Source of the DNA: Roseivirga sp.
Lineage (GTDB): Bacteria > Bacteroidota > Bacteroidia > Cytophagales > Cyclobacteriaceae
DNA: 64,000 nt
Direction: 5' to 3'
Assembly (NCBI GenBank): GCA_029262895.1
Contig: JAJCYM010000027.1
Coordinates: 154,852-218,851, forward strand
Numbering within the stretch: position 1 is the stretch's first letter; each line of letters begins with the position of its first letter. Position numbers and translations under genes: made by a program. Positions 1 to 7,910 of the stretch are shown piece after piece. Under the pieces are notes generated by a model. It worked only from the letters and a program-made list of their open reading frames with translations. It was not told where the DNA came from and did not search any database.

Positions 1-429
1 TCCGGTCTTTCTTACAATACCTTAGCTCAGGATGTGCTCAACCGCCAACTAGGTACCGATCGATACAAGCTTAAATTTCTGAGTATTCCAATCAGAGCAC
101 ATTACTTTATAACTACTGGTAAAACACGCTTCTATTCCGGGCTCGGTTTAAGAACAGACATCCGCACGAACCCAAGCATCCCTACAGTCGAAGGTGATGG
201 CATTAATGATAATGCGAGAAGTTTTGGATTGAGCATGGAGGCCCTTATCGGTTTAGAAATCCCATTGATGCGCCATATCAAATTCAATATTGAGCCCACC
301 TATTCAGGAGCTTTAACCAATTACACCAAAGATCTCACTTTGCCTCAGGGTGCTTTCTTTGATGGTTTGATCTCAGAGAAACCAAAGAGAATTGGTATTT
401 CACTTGGGTTAACCTACAACGTTAAGTGA
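1..429 (+). CDS. Outer-membrane beta-barrel protein, C-terminal part (partial)
   Basis: The reading frame is open from base 1, so the gene starts outside the window and only about 142 C-terminal residues are seen. They show alternating hydrophobic and polar beta strands (IPIRAHYFI, RFYSGLGLRTDI, FGLSMEALIGLEIPL, HIKFNIEPTYSGAL) and end in GISLGLTYNVK, the pattern of the last strands of a small PorT/OmpW-like outer-membrane beta-barrel. The function is unknown; such Bacteroidota proteins are usually annotated only as outer membrane beta-barrel proteins. A GTG at base 34 could be taken as a start but lies within the coding stretch. Confidence 0.7.
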   Translation, partial: SGLSYNTLAQDVLNRQLGTDRYKLKFLSIPIRAHYFITTGKTRFYSGLGLRTDIRTNPSIPTVEGDGINDNARSFGLSMEALIGLEIPLMRHIKFNIEPTYSGALTNYTKDLTLPQGAFFDGLISEKPKRIGISLGLTYNVK

Positions 430-522
430 TCTGATTTCGCCTGAACATGATCATGCTTGGATAAGCTTTGAACTTTGGTACTTTGTTGTTAGAATAGATT
501 CAAAATCTATAAGCACGACATT

Positions 523-945
523 ATGGTACAATCAATCGTTCACATAGCCCTGGTAGTCAGAGATTATGATGAAGCAATCGAGTTCTACACCAAGAAATTG
601 AATTTCCAGCTGATTGAAGACATCTATCAACCTGAGCAGGATAAGCGTTGGGTGGTCGTATCACCTCCCGGGTCTCAAGGCACCACCATTTTACTGGCCA
701 AAGCTTCAAAGCCAATTCAAGAAGACTTTATTGGAAATCAATCTGGCGGAAGGGTATTTCTTTTCTTGAATACGGATGATTTTTGGAGGGACTATAATGA
801 AATGTTCGCAAAGGGCATTGAATTCATTAGAGCACCCAAAGAGGCAGAATATGGAACGGTTGCCGTGTTCAAGGACCTCTATGGAAACCTCTGGGATTTA
901 TTGGAGTACAAACCAGATCATCCAATAGCAAAAAGAATGAAATAG
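523..945 (+). CDS. VOC (glyoxalase/bleomycin resistance) superfamily protein
   Basis: A 140-residue single-module vicinal-oxygen-chelate protein. The N-terminal motif HIALVVRDYDEAIEFYTKKL (residues 7-26) is the classic first beta-alpha-beta unit with a metal-ligand His7. The C-terminal FKDLYGNLWDLLEY segment carries the usual second-half ligand Glu. VOC proteins of this size act as dimers and may be lyases, dioxygenases or binding proteins; the substrate cannot be told from sequence. It stands alone, begins with ATG and is followed by a terminator-like hairpin at 1028. Assignment to the superfamily is firm, the reaction unknown. Confidence 0.85.
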   Translation: MVQSIVHIALVVRDYDEAIEFYTKKLNFQLIEDIYQPEQDKRWVVVSPPGSQGTTILLAKASKPIQEDFIGNQSGGRVFLFLNTDDFWRDYNEMFAKGIEFIRAPKEAEYGTVAVFKDLYGNLWDLLEYKPDHPIAKRMK

Positions 946-1027
946 CCTTACCCAAACAATGCCCTGCATTTGTGGCTAGCATTGCTGCAAATAAAACTCT
1001 CATTCTAATCTGGAGAGGCTAGTCAGC

Positions 1028-1062
1028 AAAAAGACCTTCTCGCAAATTGGAGAAGCCTTTTT
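1028..1062 (+). terminator. Rho-independent terminator after the VOC gene
   Basis: An imperfect hairpin pairs AAAAAG and CTTCTC on the left with GAGAAG and CTTTTT on the right around a seven-base loop. It ends in a T run followed by TATAA, 80 bases after the VOC stop codon. Confidence 0.55.
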
Positions 1063-1134
1063 ATAACATTGCTGGTAGGGGTTTTAGGTTTTCAATTGTC
1101 CTACCACTGAAAGCTTGAAATCAGTCAGTACCAA

Positions 1135-1938
1135 ATGTTCTACTCCCTTCCCCAACACTCCAAAAGATCATCGGTCCTTATAAAGTGCCCTGTCAGTTTC
1201 AAATTAATCTTAGGACTGTCAATTGGATGTCTCCTTTTTTCAGGTTGTTCCACTACCTATGGAGTTGCCAACATCCATACTAGCTCAACTTATTCAGCAA
1301 ATCCTGGACATGCAGATACTACATCTGTGACAATGAAATCCACTTATGTATCAGGGACTATTTCATCTAATGTTAAAGATGAGGCTTACAACAGTAGGGA
1401 ATTCTCAAAATTCGGAACCTTATCTGTTCATAGAAGCATTACTGAAAAAACACATCACCTGAGCTATGGAGGTTTTGGTTTTCTAGGGAATTACACCGCA
1501 AATGCGGAGAGCACAGCTCCAGGTAATAAATCATTTTATGGTTTGGGTTTCTTTGGGGCTGCAAGTATTAGGGTAGGCAAAAGGCGAAAGTTTTTAGACT
1601 TTGGGCCAAAGCTTGCCATTAAATATGAGGGAGGTAATTATTATAAGTTCAGAAGAGATCAAAGTGAAATCGATGATTTCAGTAATACGCATCCTCAACT
1701 CATATCTGCCCATCTTGGTGCTCAAATGACGTTTAATTATAAATTCGGAAATGTAAAATCAGGCACATTCACCTACTTCGGAGGAGTTTTTGGAGGCCCA
1801 AGACCAACGGCCTTATTTAGTCTTGGAATGTTCGCATCATACAAACGTTATACATTAATAGCTGACCTTAGCGCAGGCGATATCATTGCTTATGGAATTA
1901 CTTCTCTATCGTTTTCCTATAACTTAAATAAGAATTAG
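1135..1938 (+). CDS. Hypothetical lipoprotein
   Basis: A 267-residue protein of unrecognised family. A hydrophobic stretch (about residues 22-37) ends in the lipobox LFSGC with Cys38, so it is predicted to be a lipid-anchored envelope protein. The n-region before the hydrophobic core is unusually long (about 20 residues), but no other in-frame ATG precedes the lipobox. The mature part is rich in Gly, Ser, Thr and aromatics in alternating strands (FGFLGNYTAN, YGLGFFGAASIRVG, FSLGMFASYKRYTL), suggesting a beta-rich, possibly barrel-like fold. Its stop codon overlaps the stop codon of convergent nupC. Confidence 0.65.
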   Translation: MFYSLPQHSKRSSVLIKCPVSFKLILGLSIGCLLFSGCSTTYGVANIHTSSTYSANPGHADTTSVTMKSTYVSGTISSNVKDEAYNSREFSKFGTLSVHRSITEKTHHLSYGGFGFLGNYTANAESTAPGNKSFYGLGFFGAASIRVGKRRKFLDFGPKLAIKYEGGNYYKFRRDQSEIDDFSNTHPQLISAHLGAQMTFNYKFGNVKSGTFTYFGGVFGGPRPTALFSLGMFASYKRYTLIADLSAGDIIAYGITSLSFSYNLNKN

Positions 1939-3248
1939 CCGAACAGTGCTCCGGCAATCGTAGCAGTCATCATTGTGGCTAGTGTGGCGGCTATCAAGGC
2001 CCGCATTCCTAGTTTTGAAAGGTCGCTTTGTCTTTTTGGTGCCAGGCTTCCGATCCCTCCTATTTGAATAGCTATAGAGCTGAAATTGGCAAAGCCACAT
2101 AAGGCATAAGTGGAAATAATAATCGCCCTTGGACTCAGCGCCCCATTGGATTTCATATTCGCCAAATCCAGATAAGCCACCAGTTCGTTAATCACAATTT
2201 TCTGTCCTAGCAGGCTACCTACCTGAAGGGTCTCCTGCCAATCAATGCCCATGATAAAGGCAAAAACTCTGAACACTTGTCCCAGTATATATTGGAGGTT
2301 AAAACCCTCGAAAATGCCATTTGTGCTTGATACCACGTAGGCATTCAGGCCGGTCCAGCTTCCTATGCCATCCATCAAAAGCCAGTTTAAAGCAAAGATT
2401 ATTGCAATAAATGCAAGCAGCATACCACCGATATTCAGGGCAAGCTTCAATCCATCAGCAGCACCACTGGCCAGGGCATCAATCAGGTTAACTCCGATCT
2501 TATCCTTGCTGACCTTCAGGCTTTTATCGATTTTTTCTGGTTCCGTTTCCGGTAAGAACATTTTCGCCATTAAGATGGCCGCTGGGGCATTCATCACCGA
2601 AGCGCTGAGTAGGTATGTGGCAAATTGAGCCTTTTCGACATCGCTGTCTCCTCCTAAAAACTGAACATATAATGCCAGTACACTTCCGGCAATTGTAGCC
2701 ATCCCTCCTGTCATCAAACAAAGCAATTCGGATTTGGTCATCCGATCAATAAAGGGCTTGACTAACAAAGGCGCCTCTGTTTGTCCAAGAAATATATTTC
2801 CAGCAGCCGACATGCTTTCTGCTCCAGAAAGTCCCATTGTCTTTGCCATAATCCAGGCAAAGCCATAGACTATCTTTTGGAGAATACCCAGATAGTATAA
2901 GCCTGCGGTTACTGCCGCAAAGAAAATTACAGTGGGTAAGGCCTGAAAGGCAAACAGGAAGCCAAGGCTATGTTTCGTGGTTTGGCCTGCGTCACTGTTC
3001 TTTGACAGGTGACCAAATAAGAACTCCGCACCGTCAAGCGAAAAGCCAAGAAAGGTCACAAATTGGGTGCTTACCCATTGAAAGGCATCCTGAACAAAAC
3101 CAACTTTCGAAATCAATACGGCTATAATGATTTGCATCACGAGGGCCACTCCAACCAAGCGCCAATCTATCTTCTTCTTTTTACCCGAAAATAGATAAGC
3201 TATGCCAACCAAAATCGCTAATCCGAGTACTGCTCTTAGATAAATCAT
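1935..3248 (-). CDS. nupC: NupC-family concentrative nucleoside transporter
   Basis: A 437-residue inner-membrane protein with about ten hydrophobic segments, matching the CNT family (nucleoside uptake driven by a cation gradient). Conserved CNT signatures are visible: SMSAAGNIFLGQTEAPLLV around residues 145-163, the central NGIFEGFNLQYILG, and CGFANFSSIAIQIGG near residue 385 in the second substrate-binding half. Length equals that of typical bacterial and human-like CNTs. It lies downstream of the etf/nuclease operon on the same strand, separated from it by a terminator, so it is probably transcribed separately. Its stop codon overlaps that of the convergent lipoprotein gene. Confidence 0.92.
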   Translation of the reverse strand: MIYLRAVLGLAILVGIAYLFSGKKKKIDWRLVGVALVMQIIIAVLISKVGFVQDAFQWVSTQFVTFLGFSLDGAEFLFGHLSKNSDAGQTTKHSLGFLFAFQALPTVIFFAAVTAGLYYLGILQKIVYGFAWIMAKTMGLSGAESMSAAGNIFLGQTEAPLLVKPFIDRMTKSELLCLMTGGMATIAGSVLALYVQFLGGDSDVEKAQFATYLLSASVMNAPAAILMAKMFLPETEPEKIDKSLKVSKDKIGVNLIDALASGAADGLKLALNIGGMLLAFIAIIFALNWLLMDGIGSWTGLNAYVVSSTNGIFEGFNLQYILGQVFRVFAFIMGIDWQETLQVGSLLGQKIVINELVAYLDLANMKSNGALSPRAIIISTYALCGFANFSSIAIQIGGIGSLAPKRQSDLSKLGMRALIAATLATMMTATIAGALFG

Positions 3249-3272
3249 AATGCTTTTGGTTAAGACATAAAA

Positions 3273-3310
3273 ATGCCTTCCTCTCCGATAGCCTACGGAA
3301 AGGAAGGCAT
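3273..3310 (-). terminator. Terminator after the bifunctional-nuclease gene
   Basis: A 15 bp stem (ATGCCTTCCTCTCCG against CGGAAAGGAAGGCAT, one mismatch) has an 8-base loop. On the minus strand it is followed by TTTTTA. It lies just after the stop at 3325 and before the nupC start. Confidence 0.8.
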
Positions 3311-3324
3311 CATTAAAAAGTTAG

Positions 3325-3912
3325 TCAGTTTCTTTTATTTATCTCATCTCTGATTTTCGCGGCCTTCTCATAGTCCTCATCTGACAAAGCCTGTTCCAAC
3401 AACTCTTCAAGCGTATCCAATGGCAAATCCTTCAATTGATCACCCTGAGGTTTTTCAATAGTAATTTGCTCTTCCAACTCCTCTGCCGCCTCTTCCTCAT
3501 CAGTCAATATAATACCTGCTTCGGACAAAACCGCCTCATAAGTATAAAAAGGGACGTCAAATCGAATCCCAATGGCAATAGCATCTGAAGGTCTTGCGTC
3601 TACTTCGATACTCTTTTCTCCATTCGAGCATACCACCTTGGCAAAGAATACGCCCTCCTTCAAGTCTGAAATCACAATCTCTTCCACGCTATAATCAAAT
3701 GCATTTGCAAAGGATTTAAATAGGTCATGGGTCATGGGTCTGTTGGGCACAATCTTCTCAATCTCCAGGGCGATCGCCTGGGCTTCGAACATGCCAATGA
3801 TGATGGGTAATCTACGCTCTCCGTCTACTTCGCCCAACACCAATGCAAATGAGCCTGATGTTTGTGACTGGCTGGAAGAAAGCCCTAGAATTTCGATTTT
3901 TAATTTCTCCAA
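3325..3912 (-). CDS. Bifunctional nuclease family protein (DUF151) with C-terminal UVR motif
   Basis: A 195-residue protein. Residues 1-130 form a DUF151 domain (LPIIIGMFEAQAIALEIE, RPMTHDLFKSF, EVDARPSDAIAIGIRFDVPFY), named after a plant bifunctional DNase/RNase. Residues 160-193 form a UvrB/UvrC-like helical hairpin (LEELLEQALSDEDYEKAAKIRDEI) after an acidic linker. The DUF151-UVR combination is usual in Bacteroidota and Actinobacteria. The gene follows etfA by 12 bases and is therefore probably the last gene of the etfBA operon, although no functional link with electron transfer is obvious. Nuclease activity of the bacterial family is not certain. Confidence 0.88.
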   Translation of the reverse strand: MEKLKIEILGLSSSQSQTSGSFALVLGEVDGERRLPIIIGMFEAQAIALEIEKIVPNRPMTHDLFKSFANAFDYSVEEIVISDLKEGVFFAKVVCSNGEKSIEVDARPSDAIAIGIRFDVPFYTYEAVLSEAGIILTDEEEAAEELEEQITIEKPQGDQLKDLPLDTLEELLEQALSDEDYEKAAKIRDEINKRN

Positions 3913-3924
3913 GTCTCTGAAAAT

Positions 3925-4878
3925 CTACGCCAAGGCTTGCTTAATTGCTTCTGTCAATTTTGGTAATACTTCAAAGGCATCTCCCACAATTCCGTAGTCC
4001 GCAGCTTTGAAGAATGGTGCTTCTTCATCCTTATTGATCACCACAATATACTTAGAAGAATTGACTCCTGCCAAATGCTGAATGGCACCGGAAATACCTA
4101 CTGCAATGTATAAGGTTGGAGCTATTTTAATACCCGTTTGACCAACGTGCTCATGGTGAGGACGCCAGTCCATATCAGAAACCGGTTTGGAACAACCAGT
4201 TGCCGCACCTAAAGTTTTTGCTAAGTCTTCTATGATTCCCCAATTTTCGGGTCCCTTAAGGCCTCTTCCGCCTGAAACCACAATATCAGCTTCGGGAAGT
4301 AATACATCACCCTCCGCCTTTTCGGTGGCAGTTATGGTGGTGCCAAAAAGTGAATCGTCCAGGTTGGCTGCAAAGGTTTCAACAGCTGCGCTGCCTCCAT
4401 CTTCTTTCAAGTCAACCGCGTTCTTTTTTATAGCAATAATCTTAGTATCTGCATCGAGGCTCACATTGGCAAATGCCTTACCTGTATATATACTCCTCTT
4501 CACCACAAATCCATTGGAGGTATCTGGCAGATCAGCAACATTCGAAGCAAGGGCTGCTCCGGTTTTCACGGCCACTCTTCCAACCACAGCATCAGCAAGT
4601 GATGATTTCGCTGTCACCAATATATTTGCACCCGTGGCTGTCAACGCCTGAGCAATCGCTTCAGCATAAGGCTGTATCAATCCATTGTTTAACCTGGCAT
4701 CATTAGCATGAAGCACTTTGGATGCTCCATTTGCTCCGGCAGTGGCCAATTCTCCTGAATCAACTTCTCCTAAAGCCAATGCGGTAACCTCTCCTAACGC
4801 TGCACCGTAAGAAATCGCCTCTCTCGATGATTTCTTGATTTTTCCTTCTTCAGTTTCTATAAAAACTAATACTGACAT
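3925..4878 (-). CDS. etfA: Electron transfer flavoprotein alpha subunit
   Basis: A 317-residue EtfA. The N-terminal half has the alpha/beta ETF fold. The C-terminal half carries the FAD-binding signature: GGRGLKGPENWGIIEDLAKTL, then HEHVGQTGIKIAPTLYIAVG, GISGAIQHLAGV and INKDEEAPFFKAADYGIVGD. With EtfB it forms the soluble FAD/AMP heterodimer that passes electrons from acyl-CoA dehydrogenases to ETF-quinone oxidoreductase. The gene follows etfB by 24 bases on the same strand. Length and motifs are complete. Confidence 0.96.
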   Translation of the reverse strand: MSVLVFIETEEGKIKKSSREAISYGAALGEVTALALGEVDSGELATAGANGASKVLHANDARLNNGLIQPYAEAIAQALTATGANILVTAKSSLADAVVGRVAVKTGAALASNVADLPDTSNGFVVKRSIYTGKAFANVSLDADTKIIAIKKNAVDLKEDGGSAAVETFAANLDDSLFGTTITATEKAEGDVLLPEADIVVSGGRGLKGPENWGIIEDLAKTLGAATGCSKPVSDMDWRPHHEHVGQTGIKIAPTLYIAVGISGAIQHLAGVNSSKYIVVINKDEEAPFFKAADYGIVGDAFEVLPKLTEAIKQALA

Positions 4879-4902
4879 TTCTCTTTCTTAATTTGATTAG
4901 GA

Positions 4903-5640
4903 TTAAAGCACCTTGGCCTCATTCTTCAACAAGGACACCAATTCTTCCACATTATCTTTGTCCACCATTTTCACAGCCCCTTTTGCCGGAGGTAGCTCGT
5001 ATGCACTAACCGCAGTTTTCGTGGTATTATCTGTTGGCTCAACCACATTCAATGGCTTAGTTCTGGCTGACATGATGCCTCTCATATTAGGAATCTTCCA
5101 CTCTGCAATTGGTTCCTGGCAACCGGCCACAAATGGCAAGCTGACTTCCAGCTTCTCTTTCCCTCCTTCTATTTCCCTTGAAAGACTGGCTTTATCTCCG
5201 TTGATTTCTAATGACATTACCGGTGAGAATGAGGGAAGGCCTAAAAGCTCTCCCACCATACCGTGAACCATGCCGCCATTGAAATCGATTGATTCTCTTC
5301 CCATTAAGATCAAATCGTAGTCACCACCTTTGGCGTGCTCTGCAATTTGATTAGCTACAAAAAAGGAATCGGAAGGAAATGCATTGACCCTTACCGCCTC
5401 ATCTGCGCCAATGGCCAGGGCCTTTCTAATGGTTGGCTCCGTCTCGGCCTCTCCTACGTTAATGACTGTAACTTTTCCGCCATTTGCTTCTCTCAACTCT
5501 ACCGCTCTTGCCAAGGCATAATCATCGTATGGACCGATGATAAATTGTACGCCATTTTTATCAAACTGGGTATTATTATCTGTGAATGCTATGCGCGAAG
5601 TAGTATCGGGTACGTGTGTGATACAAACTAAAATATTCAT
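4903..5640 (-). CDS. etfB: Electron transfer flavoprotein beta subunit
   Basis: A 245-residue EtfB that starts MNILVCITHVPDTTSRI and contains the AMP-binding/recognition region (GADEAVRVNA, DLILMGRESIDFNGGMVHGMVGELLGLP). It is the first gene of the etfB-etfA-DUF151 operon. On the minus strand upstream, TATCTTCG resembles the Bacteroidota -7 element, in the short divergent region shared with the TPR gene at 5723. ETF beta subunits of about 250 residues are normal for the housekeeping (fatty-acid oxidation) group; no dehydrogenase gene is adjacent. Confidence 0.95.
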   Translation of the reverse strand: MNILVCITHVPDTTSRIAFTDNNTQFDKNGVQFIIGPYDDYALARAVELREANGGKVTVINVGEAETEPTIRKALAIGADEAVRVNAFPSDSFFVANQIAEHAKGGDYDLILMGRESIDFNGGMVHGMVGELLGLPSFSPVMSLEINGDKASLSREIEGGKEKLEVSLPFVAGCQEPIAEWKIPNMRGIMSARTKPLNVVEPTDNTTKTAVSAYELPPAKGAVKMVDKDNVEELVSLLKNEAKVL

Positions 5641-5667
5641 GCTTGGATAATAGTTAACCTGATGTGT

Positions 5668-5675
5668 TAATTTTG
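5668..5675 (+). promoter_or_regulatory. Putative -7 element (TAATTTTG) for the TPR gene
   Basis: The 8-mer matches the Bacteroidota consensus TAnnTTTG and points at the GTG start at 5723, with a leader of about 45 bases. It lies in the divergent intergenic region with etfB. Confidence 0.4.
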
Positions 5676-5722
5676 CCCCGAAGATAGGTAATAACCATCT
5701 AAATAAAAATCTACCAAACGCT

Positions 5723-6046
5723 GTGAACGAGGCCCGCCTGACCCTATTAATGAAGTATTTAGAAGAGGATCCAAACGACCCTTTTAACCTCTACGCAATT
5801 GCCAACGAATATCTATCTGAATCACTGGATAAAGCCAAAGAATATTTCGACCAACTTTTAAGCAAACATCCCGACTATTTAGCTACATATTTTCTTGCAG
5901 CACAACTATATGTAGATATTGAAGATTACGACCAAGCCCAAATCATCTATCAAAAAGGAATTGAGTTGGCGAAGATGCAAGGGAATGATAAAACTCTGAG
6001 AGAGCTCAATACAGCTTATCAGAATTTACTTTTTGAAATGGACTAA
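5723..6046 (+). CDS. Small tetratricopeptide-repeat protein
   Basis: A 107-residue all-helical protein with about three TPR-like units (DPFNLYAIANEYLSESLDKAKEYFDQLLSKHPD, then YLATYFLAAQLYVDIEDYDQAQIIYQKGIELA). It has no signal peptide, so it should act in the cytoplasm as a protein-interaction module with an unknown partner. The start codon is GTG; no in-frame ATG precedes the first repeat. It is divergent from etfB and single. Small standalone TPR proteins of this type are common in Bacteroidota and uncharacterised. Confidence 0.75.
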   Translation: MNEARLTLLMKYLEEDPNDPFNLYAIANEYLSESLDKAKEYFDQLLSKHPDYLATYFLAAQLYVDIEDYDQAQIIYQKGIELAKMQGNDKTLRELNTAYQNLLFEMD

Positions 6047-6109
6047 TTCGGTCATTCGTGGATTGGTGAATTAGGAAATTTGTGTCTAGTCCTGAAATAG
6101 GTTTAAACA

Positions 6110-6141
6110 AAAAGGCCCTGAGCGAACACCCAAGGCCTTTT
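6110..6141. terminator. Bidirectional terminator between convergent genes
   Basis: AAAAGGCC and GGCCTTTT form an 8 bp stem around a 16-base loop, with A and T runs on both sides. It lies between the TPR gene (+) and the M14 peptidase gene (-) and can serve both. Confidence 0.7.
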
Positions 6142-6162
6142 AATAGTTTAGATAATTCTATT

Positions 6163-7902
6163 TTATCTCGTCACCACTCCCCCTTTGGCACTATCAACTG
6201 TAATAGTATACTTACCTCTACCGCTGACAATCCAACGTAAGGTTACTGTGCTGTTTCCTGGAATACTCGCCAAGATCAGCTTCTGAGGGTTATGCTTTTG
6301 CTCAGTAGTAAGGCCTAAATCTATGCTTTGAACAATCATACCCGCCTGTACATCGACACCTGAAATGCTTACAAAGTCAGGGCGCTCAATCTTATATTTC
6401 AAATCTTGAGAAGCGTGTGTTGGCATCATTCTGTCGTTCTTGATTATAGCTGTGATTTCTTTTAATCCACCACCTAAATCTTTCTCTGTCACCTTATCTA
6501 TACTCAGCTTAGGCATATGGTGCGCATGATATAATGCGAAAGCCATATTTCTATGCAATTCTTCTTCGAGCATAAAGCCTGGAGTAGCTCTTCCAAAATT
6601 CTTTTTGAACCCACCAATTTCTATTTCACCATATGTTGGGTGATCATAAGGAGCCCAAGGGGTAAATGCATCGTTAGCCAATAACTCCTTATCGAAATCA
6701 TAGCCTTGATTACGACCACCATTTGGATCCTTATAGTAGGCAAAGCTGCTGAATATCTCGTTCGTAAAAGTGTAAACACCCCTACTGCCATAGAACCAGT
6801 CTAGCTCACCACCAAAAACAGAGTACAAATCCTTATAGACCGTTAAGTAACGGTAGCCAGGAAGCATCTTCTGTCCTTTTCGGCCAATCGCATCATAAAT
6901 TCTAAGGTCTGCACGATTGTAAGTTGCCAAGTCTTCTTCTGCTCCGGGGCCTCTTAAGATCATCCCTCCAGAATTGTGGAAACTCTGTGCACCAGCAATA
7001 TTAGGTCTTGACAACACAAAATCTGCTACAGCCCTGTTTTCAGGTGCGCTGAAAGGATATTTTAAGGCACCACGTTGAATATAATCTGGCTGCCATTTCC
7101 ATGCCCAATCTCTGTTTGGATCGTATACCCCCGGTCTGTCTTCATTTACTCTTCCGTCACCGTCATTGTCGATGCCTTCAGAACCTAACATTTCGTAACG
7201 CTGCGCTGTTACTACGTCATCTGGTCCAATCTGAATCATTTTACGAGGATCGAGTGGATCAACTATAAAACTACCATAGTCACTTTTTCTACGCATCCTA
7301 GTTACAGAACCGTCACCATCTAAATCATCCAGTCCATCTTCATCAACTAAACCATCACGGTCATCATCTAATGGCAACATACCTGAACGTGGAGAGCTAC
7401 CAGTATTCGCCTCTTTCATGTAATTATTTCGCGCATCAGGATTGATGGTTGGAACAATGTAGAAGATACGGTCATCCAGCATTTCAGTGATGTACTTCAC
7501 ATCGCCAAAATTTTCAGTTAAGTACCACGCTGTATATAAGCAGATTTCAGCACCCTGGATTTCATTGGAGTGAATGTTTCCATCTACATAGAAAGCTGGT
7601 TTTCTATCAGCCGTTCCTTTTTTGTAGTTGGTTACCTGAAGCATCCAAATATCTCGGCCTTCGTATGACTTTCCTATTGATACACGCCTTACTAGATCAG
7701 GATAAGCTTTTGCGATCTTATCGGTTATTTCAGCAATTCCTTCTGATGTGTAATAACGGTTAAATGAGATGTTGACTTTAGGGTTGTGCGGAGAGCCTGC
7801 TGCTCTGAACACTTCATCTGAACTTTGAGCAAAACTGGTTACCGGTAGTGTTAAACCTACCAAGATTAAACCAGCGAATAAGTTTGTTATATATCTTTTC
7901 AT
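6163..7902 (-). CDS. Secreted M14-family zinc carboxypeptidase
   Basis: A 579-residue protein with a signal peptide (residues 1-26, ending VTSFAQ) and a metallocarboxypeptidase M14 domain. The zinc site is intact: His111 and Glu114 in GNIHSNEIQGAE, and His309 in SFHNSGG; Glu382 in FTNEIFSS fits the catalytic Glu. Two Asp/Gly-rich insertions (about residues 179-199 and 245-256, DxDxDG type) resemble calcium-binding loops. A C-terminal beta domain follows the catalytic part. It is predicted to trim peptides in the periplasm or outside the cell. It lies 8 bases downstream of a related M14-like gene, forming a two-gene operon. Confidence 0.9.
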   Translation of the reverse strand: MKRYITNLFAGLILVGLTLPVTSFAQSSDEVFRAAGSPHNPKVNISFNRYYTSEGIAEITDKIAKAYPDLVRRVSIGKSYEGRDIWMLQVTNYKKGTADRKPAFYVDGNIHSNEIQGAEICLYTAWYLTENFGDVKYITEMLDDRIFYIVPTINPDARNNYMKEANTGSSPRSGMLPLDDDRDGLVDEDGLDDLDGDGSVTRMRRKSDYGSFIVDPLDPRKMIQIGPDDVVTAQRYEMLGSEGIDNDGDGRVNEDRPGVYDPNRDWAWKWQPDYIQRGALKYPFSAPENRAVADFVLSRPNIAGAQSFHNSGGMILRGPGAEEDLATYNRADLRIYDAIGRKGQKMLPGYRYLTVYKDLYSVFGGELDWFYGSRGVYTFTNEIFSSFAYYKDPNGGRNQGYDFDKELLANDAFTPWAPYDHPTYGEIEIGGFKKNFGRATPGFMLEEELHRNMAFALYHAHHMPKLSIDKVTEKDLGGGLKEITAIIKNDRMMPTHASQDLKYKIERPDFVSISGVDVQAGMIVQSIDLGLTTEQKHNPQKLILASIPGNSTVTLRWIVSGRGKYTITVDSAKGGVVTR

Positions 7903-7910
7903 CGGTCTTC

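Noticed and set aside
1073..1106. Hairpin TGGTAGG/CCTACCA upstream of the lipoprotein gene
   Set aside because: A seven-base stem with a 20-base loop is expected by chance; it has no neighbouring T run.
4187..4651. 154-codon ORF opposite etfA
   Set aside because: It is a frame opposite a well-supported gene with Pro/Ser/Ala-rich, low-complexity product.
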